Assembly (NCBI GenBank): GCA_046154585.1
Contig: JBJXDX010000073.1
Coordinates: 1-64,000 of the forward strand
Direction of reading: 5' to 3'
DNA: 64,000 nt
DNA from: CADEFX01 sp046154585
Lineage (GTDB): Bacteria; Pseudomonadota; Alphaproteobacteria; Rhizobiales; Hyphomicrobiaceae
Both the position numbers and the translations under genes were made by a program. Below, in pieces: positions 10,004 through 22,342 of this stretch (the first letter of the stretch is position 1; each line of letters starts with the position of its first letter). The notes beneath the pieces are model-generated. The model searched no databases and had not been told where the DNA came from. It saw only the letters and a list, made by a program, of their open reading frames with translations.

Positions 10004-11410
10004 CTATGGAGCGATAGGCGACGGCGCGGCGGCGCTTTTGCGTCCGCTGATGTCGTCGCCGGCCCCGGTAGGCAGACGCAGCATGGCAAGCGACGTCAAG
10101 GCTGACAGGAAACCGACGACGATGAAGGCGGCGGAGAAATCGGCCGGTGCCGGCGTGTGCCGGCCCCCCAGCCACTCCGACGCCTCCAGCACCATGGCGC
10201 CGATGGCGACGCCGAAGCTGACCGAGACCTGCTGCGCCACGGTCGCCATGCCGGTGGCAGCGCCGATCTGGCGCGTCTCCAGATCCGCGTAGGTAATGGC
10301 CGACAGGCTCGTGAACTGCAGCGAGCGCGAGAAGCCGCCGATCAGCAGCACGAGCGAGATGAGAAGGCCGGGCGTCGCCGCGGTCCACGCCGCGTTGATC
10401 ATGAGCAGCGCCGAGGCGACGAGGCCGTTGACGATCAGCAAGCGGCGAAAGCCGAAGCGATGCAGGAAGCGCTGCGCGAGCGGCTTCATGGCGAAGGCGC
10501 CGAGGGCGCCGGCGAACGTGATGAGACCGGAGCTGAAAGCATCGAGTCCGAAACCAAGCTGCAGCATGAGCGGCAGCAGGAACGCGGACGCGCCGACGCC
10601 AAGGCGAAACAGCGTGCCGCCGAGGATGCCAGCCTCGAACGTGGATAACCTCAGCAGGCGCAAGTCGAGTAGCGGCTTCTCGACGCGGAAGGCGTGGCGC
10701 ACATAGGCGTAGATCGCGGCGACGCCGACGCACATCAGAACGATGGAGACTTCTGGCGGCGCGATGCGGCGACCGCTGACGGCAAGGCCGGCCACGACAC
10801 CGCCCAGGCCCAGCGCCGAGAGGATGAAGCCCTTCACGTCGAGCGGGGGCGTGTCCTGCTTCGCATCCGGAATGAAAAGCGTCGCCAGTACAATGCCGAG
10901 AACCCCGATCGGAATGTTGACGAAGAAGATCCAGCGCCAGTCGGCATAGGTGACGATGAAGCCGCCGAGTGGTGGACCCATCATCGGGCCGACGAGCGAG
11001 GGCATGGCCAGAAACGACAGGGCGCGCACGAGATCGTTCTTCGACACCGAGCGCACGACGATCATGCGGCCGACCGGCACCATCATGGCGCCGCCGGCTC
11101 CCTGAAGGGCGCGCCACATGACGAATTCGGCGAGCGAGCGCGAGGAGGCGCAGCCAATGGAGGCGGCCATGAACACGACGAGGGCGAGACGGAAGGTGGT
11201 GCACGCGCCGACGCGGTCGGCGACCCAGCCGCTGACGGGAATGAAGATGGCGAGGCTGACGAGATAGGACGTGACGGCGAGCTTCAGCGAGATCGGGTCG
11301 AGGCCCAGGTCATGGGCAATGACGGGGAGCGCCGTCGCCAGGATGGTCGAGTCCGTGTTCTCCATGAACAGCGCGGTGGCCACGACCAGCGGAACGATCG
11401 GCACTCGCAT
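10004..11410 (-). CDS. MFS transporter, DHA2 (EmrB/QacA) drug-efflux type
   Basis: 468 residues from ATG 11410 (MRVPIVPLVVATALFMENTD), preferred over a 14-residue extension. The protein is strongly hydrophobic with about 14 predicted helices. Motifs are LDxTIVN-like MENTDSTILATALP in helix 1, GWVADRVGACTTF between helices 2 and 3, and ALQGAGGAMMVPVGR in helix 4, followed by PLVGP-like SLVGPMMGPPLGG, motif C of proton-coupled exporters. It probably exports drugs or toxic organics by proton antiport. The HlyD partner usual for EmrB is absent. Confidence 0.9.
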   Translation of the reverse strand: MRVPIVPLVVATALFMENTDSTILATALPVIAHDLGLDPISLKLAVTSYLVSLAIFIPVSGWVADRVGACTTFRLALVVFMAASIGCASSRSLAEFVMWRALQGAGGAMMVPVGRMIVVRSVSKNDLVRALSFLAMPSLVGPMMGPPLGGFIVTYADWRWIFFVNIPIGVLGIVLATLFIPDAKQDTPPLDVKGFILSALGLGGVVAGLAVSGRRIAPPEVSIVLMCVGVAAIYAYVRHAFRVEKPLLDLRLLRLSTFEAGILGGTLFRLGVGASAFLLPLMLQLGFGLDAFSSGLITFAGALGAFAMKPLAQRFLHRFGFRRLLIVNGLVASALLMINAAWTAATPGLLISLVLLIGGFSRSLQFTSLSAITYADLETRQIGAATGMATVAQQVSVSFGVAIGAMVLEASEWLGGRHTPAPADFSAAFIVVGFLSALTSLAMLRLPTGAGDDISGRKSAAAPSPIAP

Positions 11411-11498
11411 AGGTCGGCATCCCCGCGATGCAACCGGTGGGAGACGGAGCAACGGTGAAGGTGCGGCGCGCCGTCAATCGGTCACGCTTCGGCGGTCA

Positions 11499-12263
11499 TC
11501 ACTTGGCGGCGCGTTGTGGAAATTGCAGGACGAGAAGATCGAGGCCGGTGTCGCCGGACTCGATCGACGGCGGGCACTTGCGTGGCGGCACGAAAATGGT
11601 CGACCACTTGGGCAGCTCGTTGCCGTTGTGCTTGAGCGTGCCGCTGGCCACCAGCAGATACTGGCCGCCGCCTTCGCGCGCGTCGGGCAGGCCCGTCACC
11701 TTGTGGCTGGCGCCCACGCGATACATGAAAGCGGCCAAGCCATCGGCTTCGGTCTCGAACACGGTCTCGATGGTGACGCCGGTGCGCGCCTTGCGCTCGG
11801 TCTCATCCGCTACGCCAAGACCGCTCGCCATGCGCGTGCGCTGACCGCCCTTGCGCATCTTGGCCAAGGCGGCCGGAACATACTTGGCGCCTGGGTCCCA
11901 TTGCTGGCGCAGGGTGAAGTAGCTGAGACCTTCCGGACCGGCGGCGATCGGACCATACGGCGTGTGGCCGTTGGCATACTGCACGCTCAAGGGCGGCGCC
12001 GCGCGCGCACCGATGCGGCCGGAGCCGTCGACGAACACCTGGAACTGATTGGGCTCGTGGAAATGGGCGGGCGTCACGGAGCCCGGCGGCTGGGTGACGA
12101 GGAAGCCCTGCGGCTGGCCGTTGTCGTTGACCTCGTTGCCTTCCTGATAGTGCCCGCGCAGCGGCATGGCGCCGACGAACTCACTCAAGGTGTATTCTCG
12201 ACCGTTGACGTGCACCTGGCGCTGGTTTTTGAAAGCATCGGTTGCGGACGTCACGATCAGCAT
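11499..12263 (-). CDS. Cupin-like protein of unknown function
   Basis: 254 residues from ATG 12263, which has GGAGG five bases upstream. The segment TPAHFHEPNQFQVFVDGSGRIG (about residues 63-85) fits the first cupin motif (HxH, then E/Q and G). The C-terminal half (YLLVASGTLKHNG...STIFVPPR) looks like a second beta-barrel strand set, suggesting a bicupin. No signal peptide. It lies 88 bp upstream of the MFS gene on the same strand and may share its transcript. No specific reaction can be assigned. Confidence 0.6.
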   Translation of the reverse strand: MLIVTSATDAFKNQRQVHVNGREYTLSEFVGAMPLRGHYQEGNEVNDNGQPQGFLVTQPPGSVTPAHFHEPNQFQVFVDGSGRIGARAAPPLSVQYANGHTPYGPIAAGPEGLSYFTLRQQWDPGAKYVPAALAKMRKGGQRTRMASGLGVADETERKARTGVTIETVFETEADGLAAFMYRVGASHKVTGLPDAREGGGQYLLVASGTLKHNGNELPKWSTIFVPPRKCPPSIESGDTGLDLLVLQFPQRAAK

Positions 12264-12464
12264 GCGGTCCTCCACTGAACGTTTTTTCTACGAACTGCGC
12301 CCGGAGCGATCAGGACGTTGCCCGATCTCCGGTCCAAACGTGTCACATAATGTTATCCGGGCGTAAAGGGCCCACCAACGGCGCTGGTCTGCCTGAGCAG
12401 CAAGGCTGTCATGCCCAAAGGGCGTATGACGTCTACGGAAGGTGGAGCGGAAAAGCGGCCCGGC

Positions 12465-13088
12465 TCAGGCCGGAACCAGCTTTTTCATGGCCGCGGAAAG
12501 GGTGTGGCGCACCTTGTGCCAACCCTTGGAGCCCTCGCTCGTCATCCAGTTCATCTGCAGCGACCGGCGCGGGCCCTCGAAGGGATGGTGGCCGTGCCAG
12601 CTGTTGTCGGAGCGCTTGAACACCAGGAGGCTGCCGTTGTCGGGCGGAACCTCGGCGGCGAAATCATCGACGTTGTGGCCGTTGCGCAAGATGCGCAGGC
12701 GTCCGCCCGGCTGCTGCCAGTTCTCATTCAGGTAAAGCAGGACCGTGATGATCTTGTCCTTGGAGTCGGTGTGAATCTGGCCGTCCTTGGCGCGCGTGTA
12801 GCCGCGCAGCGAGTACATCTTGGGCTTGCCGGCGATGTCGACGGCGAACTTCTCGGCGATGGCCTTCTCGAACGCGGGCCCGTCGAGTTCGTCGATGACC
12901 TCCTTCATGGCCATGCTGGCATCGAGGCTTTCGATCGGGTAGCTGCCGCCCTTCTCGATCTTGGGATAGGTGGCGTTGATGCGCGAGACCGTCTCAGGCG
13001 GCAGGAAGCCCGGCACGATCGTGTACATGTAGGGGCTGGTCTCGATCTTCGCGGCGTTGAGCTTGTCCATTGCCAGATGGGCCATCAT
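12465..13088 (-). CDS. 2OG-Fe(II) oxygenase
   Basis: 207 residues; tandem ATG codons at 13088 and 13085 follow an AGGAG. The iron-binding HxD is visible in GQIHTDSKDKIITVLLYLN (about residue 100). The distal histidine lies in SDNSWHGHHPF and the 2-oxoglutarate-binding arginine in RRSLQMNW. These are the hallmarks of the prolyl-4-hydroxylase-like double-stranded beta helix. It would hydroxylate a protein or small-molecule substrate in the cytoplasm with O2 and 2-oxoglutarate. It follows the ELM1-like gene by 38 bp and is probably in its operon. Confidence 0.82.
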   Translation of the reverse strand: MMAHLAMDKLNAAKIETSPYMYTIVPGFLPPETVSRINATYPKIEKGGSYPIESLDASMAMKEVIDELDGPAFEKAIAEKFAVDIAGKPKMYSLRGYTRAKDGQIHTDSKDKIITVLLYLNENWQQPGGRLRILRNGHNVDDFAAEVPPDNGSLLVFKRSDNSWHGHHPFEGPRRSLQMNWMTSEGSKGWHKVRHTLSAAMKKLVPA

Positions 13089-13126
13089 GCACTCCTGCGA
13101 ATCCCCCACGGCCGAACCCGGGCCGC

Positions 13127-14167
13127 TTACTGCTGATGCCTGTCCGCCGGGCTGACCAGGCCTGAAAGCATCCGCCGCCGCGCGAGCCACCGCCGTTCGA
13201 TCTCGCGGGCGATGCGCGTTGCCGAATCGAGCGGCCGGTAATCCCACGTCTCCAGAGTAGTAACCGCATCCGGCAGCAGCCGCGTCGCGCCATAGCGCCG
13301 CAAGGATTCATGGAATCGCTCGAACTTGGCAGAGCCACCCGACGGCTGGAAGACCCAGACGGGGCGCCCGGTGGCGCAGGGCTCGCCGGTCATGTTGACG
13401 CTGTCGGCGGTGACGATGAAGCGATCGGCGTGCGCCAGGAAGGCCGGATAGGGATTGTCGCCGGTCTCGTCCCAGACGAAGCGCGGCGCCCCTTCGGTCG
13501 CGCGTAGCGCAGCGGCCAGCAGGCGCTTGTGCGTGCGCCGGGACGGCGTGATGAGGAAGCTCGCGCCGAGGCGGGCCAGGGATTGGAGTGAGGCGGCGAA
13601 ACGATCGTCGTCGGCTTCGGTGAAGCGGTAGGTGCCATTCTTGCCGCCGAGGATGACGGCAATGCGGGGCGCCGGAAGGGCTGCAATCTGGGGTGGGATG
13701 GATCCTCGGAGCTCGGCCAGCCGGGCGGGGGAGAAATTGTGCGGCGCGGTCAACGTGGTGAGCACGTTGACGCCCCGGCGCCGGTCATGCTCGGGCACCC
13801 AGATCAGATCGGCCGTGCCGGGACCCGTCTTGGGGTCCTGAAGGACGACCGTGTAGGTGGCGATGCCGGCCTGGCGCTTGAGCAGGCGGATGTAGGGGAT
13901 GGAGAGACGACCGGTCGCCAAGGCGATGACGGGCCACGGCGGCGAAAACCGTCCGGCCGGATCGCCGAACGCCTCGCGCGGATCGACGGGACCCCACGGT
14001 GCCATGGCGCGCCAGAGACTGCGCGGCCGCACCTGCTTCCAGTCCACGGCAAGACCCAGGGCCTCGGCCACGCCGCGCACCTGGACCTGCATCCCGGCCT
14101 TGTCGTCGGTCAGGCACCAGGCCTTGGCGCCGGCCAGCGGCATGTGCGCCGCAAGGTCGTCAGCCAT
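13127..14167 (-). CDS. Mitochondrial fission ELM1-like family protein
   Basis: 346 residues. The N-terminus GAKAWCLTDDKAGMQVQVRGVAEALG, the central IPYIRLLKRQAGIATYTVVLQDPKTGPGTADLIWVPEHDR and FIVTADSVNMTGEPCATGRPVWVF match the ELM1/DUF1022 family, widespread in alphaproteobacteria and distantly like glycosyltransferase-B folds. The plant homologue acts in mitochondrial fission. The bacterial role is not established, though a nucleotide-sugar-dependent function in the envelope is plausible. It starts divergently from the Lrp/AsnC gene at 14319. Confidence 0.88.
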   Translation of the reverse strand: MADDLAAHMPLAGAKAWCLTDDKAGMQVQVRGVAEALGLAVDWKQVRPRSLWRAMAPWGPVDPREAFGDPAGRFSPPWPVIALATGRLSIPYIRLLKRQAGIATYTVVLQDPKTGPGTADLIWVPEHDRRRGVNVLTTLTAPHNFSPARLAELRGSIPPQIAALPAPRIAVILGGKNGTYRFTEADDDRFAASLQSLARLGASFLITPSRRTHKRLLAAALRATEGAPRFVWDETGDNPYPAFLAHADRFIVTADSVNMTGEPCATGRPVWVFQPSGGSAKFERFHESLRRYGATRLLPDAVTTLETWDYRPLDSATRIAREIERRWLARRRMLSGLVSPADRHQQ

Positions 14168-14318
14168 CGATCCCTCTCGAGCGCCTTACGCGCACAGGTC
14201 TGCTGCACGGCCGAACGAAACAATCTTGCGTTCGCGGGGTTGCAGGAATACGTCTGCGTCGCCGCCCTGCGCTGCCCGCGTCGGCGCCGGCCACACCAAC
14301 AGCTGGCAGATAACCGCA

Positions 14319-14801
14319 ATGCGCGCCCGCCTCGATGCTACCGATTGGCGCATCCTTAAGGAGCTGCAGGCCGACGGCCGCATCACCAACGTGGCGCTGG
14401 CGGCGCGCGTCGGATTGACACCGCCGCCATGCCTGCGGCGCCTGCAGGCGCTGGAGCAGGCCGGGCTCATCAAGAGCTATCATGCCGTGGTCGACGCCCG
14501 CAGGCTGGGCTTCGAGGTGACGGCATTCGCCATGGTGCGGCTGGTGGCGCAGGCCGAGGCCGACCTGCGCGCGTTCGAAAACCTCGCCCTCAAGTGGCCG
14601 CTCGTACGTGAGGCGCACATGCTCTCGGGCGACATCGACTACATGCTGAAGTGCGTGGCGCCCGACCTGACCTCGTTCCAGGATTTCGTGCTGCGCGAAC
14701 TCACGGCCGCGCCCAATGTCGCGAGCGTCAAGACGACGGTGACCATACGGGAGGCGAAGTTCGAGGCCGGCGTGCCGATCCAGGGCACGCCCGAGGAGTG
14801 A
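14319..14801 (+). CDS. Lrp/AsnC-family transcriptional regulator
   Basis: 160 residues from ATG 14319. The longer open frame upstream overlaps the ELM1 gene and is not family-like. Residues 1-55 (LDATDWRILKELQADGRITNVALAARVGLTPPPCLRRLQALEQAGLI) form the AsnC-type helix-turn-helix. Residues 65-150 form the RAM/AsnC ligand-binding domain with LSGDIDYMLKCVAPD and the final SVKTTVTIREAKF. Such regulators are octamers that sense amino acids. Targets may include the divergent ELM1/2OG pair or the downstream LLM gene. Confidence 0.93.
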   Translation: MRARLDATDWRILKELQADGRITNVALAARVGLTPPPCLRRLQALEQAGLIKSYHAVVDARRLGFEVTAFAMVRLVAQAEADLRAFENLALKWPLVREAHMLSGDIDYMLKCVAPDLTSFQDFVLRELTAAPNVASVKTTVTIREAKFEAGVPIQGTPEE

Positions 14802-14897
14802 TGGCGGCCAGACCCTTGGTCCGCTTCTGCCAATGATCGGACCTCGGCGCGGTCGATTGGAATGCCGCAGAAGTGCAAGTTACTCAATGGAGTGTAG

Positions 14898-15881
14898 ATG
14901 CCGCTGACCTACGCCTTCCGCTTGCCGCCGAGTCCGCAAGCGCTCGACCATGCCATCCTCGCGGAGAAGCTCGGCTACGAGCGCATCTGGTCGCCCGAAA
15001 TCCCAGCCTTCGGCCACGACATCTGGGTGCACCTCGCCCGTGTCGCGGAGCGCACAGAGCGCATCGGCATCGGTCCCGCCGTACTGACCCCGAGCTACCG
15101 CCATCCGATGGCGCAGGCCTCTGCCATCGCCACGCTTGAGCACATCGCGCCAGGCCGCCTGATGGTGGCCTTCGGCACCGGCTTCACCGGCCGGGTCGCA
15201 ATGGGCCAGAAGCCGTTGTCGTGGGAGGCCATGCGCCGCCATCTGCTCCAGGTACGCGCATTGCTGCGCGGCGAGCCCGTCGACATCGACGGTGGCATGG
15301 CGCAGATCCTGGCCTCGCCCGGCCTGCTGCCCGACCGCCCCATCAAGACGCCGCTGTTGCTGGCGGCCCAAGGTCCGAAGGGCCGCGCCGTCGCCAAGGA
15401 GATCGCCGACGGCCTCATCGCGTTGCGCAGTCCCGCACAGGGCTTCAATCCATGCCTAGTGTCGATCAACGGAACGGTGCTCGATCCGGGCGAGTCGGCG
15501 ACGAGCCCCCGCGTAAAGGCAGCCGTGGCGCCATTGATCGGCATCATCTTTCATAACACGTTTGCGAGCGATCCCGACGCCGTCAGGCGGCTGCCCGGCG
15601 GGCAAGCGTGGGTCGATAGCGTCATGCAGGTGCCCGAGTCGATCCGCCACCTGTCGATCAATCGCGGTCACAACTGGGACATCTCCAACGGCCACGATGC
15701 GCTGATCGATACCAGCGCAGCTGAGCAGATGACATTCACCGGCTCGCCCGACGCGCTGCGTGCCCGCCTCGCCGAACTCGAGGCCGCGGGCGCCACCGGC
15801 GTCATCTTCGGCACCAGCGGCGCGGACGTGGAGCGCGAACTGCACGCCTTTGCGCGCCTTGTCGACCTGCGCCCGAGGTGA
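14898..15881 (+). CDS. LLM-class flavin-dependent oxidoreductase
   Basis: 327 residues in a luciferase-like TIM barrel. Conserved blocks are ALDHAILAEKLGYERIWSPE, ERIGIGPAVLTPSYRHPMAQASAIATLEHIAPGRLMVAFGTGFTG, and a C-terminal ARLAELEAAGATGVIFG. It probably uses F420H2 or FMNH2 in the cytoplasm. The substrate is unknown. It is 96 bp downstream of the Lrp/AsnC gene on the same strand and could be its target. Confidence 0.88.
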   Translation: MPLTYAFRLPPSPQALDHAILAEKLGYERIWSPEIPAFGHDIWVHLARVAERTERIGIGPAVLTPSYRHPMAQASAIATLEHIAPGRLMVAFGTGFTGRVAMGQKPLSWEAMRRHLLQVRALLRGEPVDIDGGMAQILASPGLLPDRPIKTPLLLAAQGPKGRAVAKEIADGLIALRSPAQGFNPCLVSINGTVLDPGESATSPRVKAAVAPLIGIIFHNTFASDPDAVRRLPGGQAWVDSVMQVPESIRHLSINRGHNWDISNGHDALIDTSAAEQMTFTGSPDALRARLAELEAAGATGVIFGTSGADVERELHAFARLVDLRPR

Positions 15882-15882
15882 C

Positions 15883-15915
15883 GCCGACATGGTCGGCACG
15901 TCCGGTCTGTTTTCA
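15883..15915 (+). terminator. Possible terminator between LLM gene and greA
   Basis: GCCGAC-ATG-GTCGGC (15883-15897) is a perfect six-base inverted repeat directly after the LLM stop. It is followed, after 11 bases, by CTGTTTTC. The T-run is short and offset, so intrinsic termination is only a possibility. It lies between convergent genes. Confidence 0.35.
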
Positions 15916-16022
15916 TGAGCGGCAGTCGCTCGCGGGCTTGCCGAGCAGCAAGTTTGAGTCAGGCTCTCGGCACGCTATCAAGCTGCTCGCACGTGCCCAG
16001 AAATCACACGGGCGCCGATGCG

Positions 16023-16502
16023 CTACTTGTACTCGAGCTTGAGGATCTCGTAGGAGCGCGAGCCCTTGGGCGTGGTGACCTCGGCGGAATCGCCTTTCGA
16101 CTTGCCGATCAACGCGCGGGCGATAGGCGAGGAGATCGACACCTTCCCGTCGCGCACATTGGCTTCGGAATCGCCGACAATCTTGTACTTCACCTTCTCG
16201 CCGGAATCTTCGTCCTCGAGCGTGACGGTGGCGCCAAACTTGACGGTGTCGCCAGAGAGCTTCGAGACGTCGATGACCTCGGCGCGCGAAATCTTGTCCT
16301 CGAGCTCGGCGACCTTGGCTTCGTTCATGCCCTGGGCCTCTTTGGCCGCGTGATACTCGGCGTTCTCGGACAGATCGCCGTGCTCACGGGCATCCGAGAT
16401 CTGCTGGATGATGCGCGGACGTTCCACGGATTTCAGGCGGTGCAGCTCCTCCTCGAGGGTCTTGTAACCCTCAATGGTCATCGGCACCTTTTCCATTGCC
16501 AT
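16023..16502 (-). CDS. greA: Transcription elongation factor GreA
   Basis: 159 residues. The N-terminal coiled coil (TIEGYKTLEEELHRLKSVERPRIIQQISDAREHGDLSENAEYHAAKEAQ) has the acidic tip D-x-x-E in HGDLSENAEYHAAKE. The C-terminal FKBP-like domain ends ARALIGKSKGDSAEVTTPKGSRSYEILKLEY. It stimulates RNA polymerase to cleave backtracked transcripts. The start at 16502 has GGGAG upstream. It lies about 110 bp downstream of carB on the same strand and may be read from it. Confidence 0.97.
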   Translation of the reverse strand: MAMEKVPMTIEGYKTLEEELHRLKSVERPRIIQQISDAREHGDLSENAEYHAAKEAQGMNEAKVAELEDKISRAEVIDVSKLSGDTVKFGATVTLEDEDSGEKVKYKIVGDSEANVRDGKVSISSPIARALIGKSKGDSAEVTTPKGSRSYEILKLEYK

Positions 16503-16614
16503 AGCTCACGTCTCCCAGACGGCTGGACCCTCGTGCCCAGCGCCTTGATGAACAGTCTCACTCAGTCCTAGAGGTTTGACCAGACCCTTGCGCACAGAAT
16601 GGCGAGAGCCACGG

Positions 16615-19896
<3,282 letters not shown>

Positions 19897-19978
19897 GAGG
19901 CCGCTTCATATTGCAGCGCAGGAACTTTGGCTATAGCCGGGTGCGGCCAACCCTCAGTTCCGTAGAGGGACCCGTGGC

Positions 19979-21016
19979 TTATTGCTTGGGCTGGCTACGC
20001 TGACGCAGCGCCTCGCAAGGATCCGGACGCTCGGCGCGTGGTGTAAAGATCACAAAATCGACAGCGGGCTTGCCGTCGGGCGCGCGGGGGGCGTAGGCGG
20101 CTGGGTCGGCCTGGCCGTCCTCGACCTCCAACATCATGACAGCAATGATGTTTTTTCCCGGCGCGCGCTCGCGCAGGTACCAGGGGACGGCCCGGTCGGT
20201 GCGGACATGGCCGTTGCCGGCAATCAGGATGGCGGCGCCGTGATCCTTGGCGGCTGTGAGCATGACATCGGCGAAGGCGGCGTCGCGGTAGCGCTGGGCG
20301 ACGCTCATGGCGGGGACGGCCGACTCGGGAATGGCGCCGCAGTGGCTGCCTTTCAGCTCGTTGTAGAGCGCGTCGGCGAGCGGCTTGTCCCAGGTTGCGT
20401 CGAGCAGGATACGGGTGCGCTCCTGCGGCGACAGCGCGCCTTCCTCGCTACGCGCGACGGCCCGCACCTGCTGGCGCGGTGGATTCGCGGCGTAGATGGG
20501 CAGGCGCGGATTGAAGACGGCATTGAAGAGACCGACGAATTTGGTCTCCGATGGCCAGCCGCCGTTCTGCCAGTCGAGGAAGCGGAACAAATCGTTGGCG
20601 GTGGCGACGCGGCGGGCGGTGCGGTCGAACTCGTCGAGCTTGGCAAGCGCCTCCTGCTGATCGGTCCGGATATGCTCGAACACGACGCCGAACTTGCTCT
20701 GGGCCTCAACACGGCGGCCGATCGCCCACCCCTGCAGCCCATGGGCGTCGGCATTGTCGTGCACTTCGCCGAGCAGCAGAAAGTCGGCCCGCGCGAGCGT
20801 GGCTGTCAGCGATGCCGGATCGAGGAATGAGCCGTCGGCGGCCGACCAGATGCGGCCAACGAGCGGATGGTCGCGCGAGCCGGCTTCTTGCCAAGAAAAG
20901 CCGAAGGCGTTCGCCGGCGGCGTCCGAGCCCCAGCTTGTCCGATCGACAGGACAAGTGCGATAGCGACCAGCAGCCCAAGGGCAACGCCGCCGGTCTGCA
21001 TCGCGCGAACGGACAT
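19979..21016 (-). CDS. ChaN-like (Tiki-superfamily) exported protein
   Basis: 345 residues with an N-terminal signal sequence or anchor (GGVALGLLVAIALVLSIGQAGA). The mature part has LLLGEVHDNADAHGLQGWAI with the Glu and His of the ChaN active region. Later it has GVVFEHIRTDQQEAL, then AAILIAGNGHVRTDRAVPWYL with a conserved GNGHVR. ChaN of Campylobacter is a heme-binding lipoprotein and eukaryotic Tiki is a metalloprotease. The start ATG overlaps the carA stop as TGATG, so it is translationally coupled to carA. No lipobox cysteine is seen. Confidence 0.85.
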   Translation of the reverse strand: MSVRAMQTGGVALGLLVAIALVLSIGQAGARTPPANAFGFSWQEAGSRDHPLVGRIWSAADGSFLDPASLTATLARADFLLLGEVHDNADAHGLQGWAIGRRVEAQSKFGVVFEHIRTDQQEALAKLDEFDRTARRVATANDLFRFLDWQNGGWPSETKFVGLFNAVFNPRLPIYAANPPRQQVRAVARSEEGALSPQERTRILLDATWDKPLADALYNELKGSHCGAIPESAVPAMSVAQRYRDAAFADVMLTAAKDHGAAILIAGNGHVRTDRAVPWYLRERAPGKNIIAVMMLEVEDGQADPAAYAPRAPDGKPAVDFVIFTPRAERPDPCEALRQRSQPKQ

Positions 21017-22242
21017 CACTTGCTGCGCTCGGGCATGGGCGGCAACCCCTTGCGGGCGCGCATGAGATTGACGAAACGCTCGAACAGGTAGTGGCTGTCC
21101 TCGGGGCCGGGCGAGGCCTCGGGGTGGTACTGCACCGAGAACACGGGCTTGCCCTTGATCTGCAGGCCGCAGTTGCTGCCGTCGAACAGCGAGACGTGCG
21201 TCTGCTCGACGGAGTCGGGCAGCGTCTTGGGATCGACGGCGAAGCCGTGGTTCATCGAGGTGATCTCGACCTTGCCGGTGGTGAAGTCCTTCACCGGATG
21301 GTTGGCGCCGTGGTGGCCCTGCTTCATCTTGTGCGTGCGGCCGCCGAGCGCGAGCCCCAGCATCTGATGGCCGAGGCAGATGCCGAACACGGGCAGGCCG
21401 CTGTCGACCAGCTTCTTGATCTCGGGCACAGCGTACTTGCCGGTCGCTGCCGGATCGCCGGGGCCGTTGGAGAGGAAGACACCGTCGGGCTTGCGGTCGA
21501 GGATCTCGTCGGCCTTGGCGGTTGCCGGTACGACGGTGACCTTGCAGCCGGACGTGGCGAGGCAGCGCAGGATGTTGCGCTTCAGGCCGTAGTCGACAGC
21601 GACGACGTGAAACTCCGGATTCTCCTGGCGCGGGTAGCCCCGGCCCCAGACCCAGCGCATCTCGTCCCAGGTGTAGCTCTGGCCGCTGGTGACGTCGGGT
21701 ACGAGGTCCATGCCGTCGAGACCGGGCCAGGCCTTGGCTTCGGCCTTGAGCTTTTCGAGATCGAACCTGGCCGACGGCTCGTGCGCGATGACAGCGTTGG
21801 GCATGCCCTGCTCGCGGATGCGGGCGGTGAGCGCCCGCGTATCGATGCCGGTGATGCCGATGATGCCGCGCGCCTTCAGCCAGCGGTCGAGATGCTCGGC
21901 AGCGCGATAGCTGGACGGGTCGGTGATGGAGGCGCGCAGCACGCAGCCGCGGACGCCCGAGCGCGCGGCGAGGTTGGAGGTCTCGGTATCCTCGGTGTTG
22001 GTGCCGACGTTGCCGATGTGGGGGAAAGTGAAGGTGATGATCTGCCCGGCGTAGGAGGGATCGGTCATGATCTCCTGGTAGCCGGTCATGGCCGTGTTGA
22101 AGCAGACCTCGCCGACCGCTGTGCCGGTGGCGCCGATGCCTTGGCCGGCGATGATGCTGCCGTCGGCCAGGATGAGGCGCGCGGTCGACGGCGCCTCGGT
22201 CCAGGGTGCCGCAGTCGTGGTGGACGTGCCCGGAGCGGACAT
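21016..22242 (-). CDS. carA: Carbamoyl-phosphate synthase small (glutaminase) subunit
   Basis: 408 residues. The N-terminal CPSase_sm_chain domain has LADGSIIAGQGIGATGTAVGEVCFNTAMTGYQEI. The C-terminal class I glutamine amidotransferase has the catalytic cysteine in PVFGICLGHQMLGLA and the His/Glu pair in FSVQYHPEASPGP. It hydrolyses glutamine and passes ammonia to CarB. First gene of a leftward carA-chaN-carB-greA series. The upstream 350 bp carries a palindromic repeat rather than an obvious operator. Confidence 0.97.
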   Translation of the reverse strand: MSAPGTSTTTAAPWTEAPSTARLILADGSIIAGQGIGATGTAVGEVCFNTAMTGYQEIMTDPSYAGQIITFTFPHIGNVGTNTEDTETSNLAARSGVRGCVLRASITDPSSYRAAEHLDRWLKARGIIGITGIDTRALTARIREQGMPNAVIAHEPSARFDLEKLKAEAKAWPGLDGMDLVPDVTSGQSYTWDEMRWVWGRGYPRQENPEFHVVAVDYGLKRNILRCLATSGCKVTVVPATAKADEILDRKPDGVFLSNGPGDPAATGKYAVPEIKKLVDSGLPVFGICLGHQMLGLALGGRTHKMKQGHHGANHPVKDFTTGKVEITSMNHGFAVDPKTLPDSVEQTHVSLFDGSNCGLQIKGKPVFSVQYHPEASPGPEDSHYLFERFVNLMRARKGLPPMPERSK

Positions 22243-22342
22243 GGGTGGAGCCTCGCTGCCTGTGGGTTGCGCGCCTGGCTTTGGCCGGGCGCGATTTGGC
22301 GCGGAAACTAGGGGCGCCGGGGCCTGGGGTCAATGTCGCCTC

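Noticed and set aside
9639..11204. 521-residue Arg/His-rich minus frame
   Set aside because: A frame-shifted shadow of the MFS gene; its composition is unlike any protein family and it runs over the small DUF1127 gene.
19979..22333. Single 784-residue reading frame
   Set aside because: Only its last 345 codons are family-like (ChaN). The first part is an Arg/His-rich shadow of carA.
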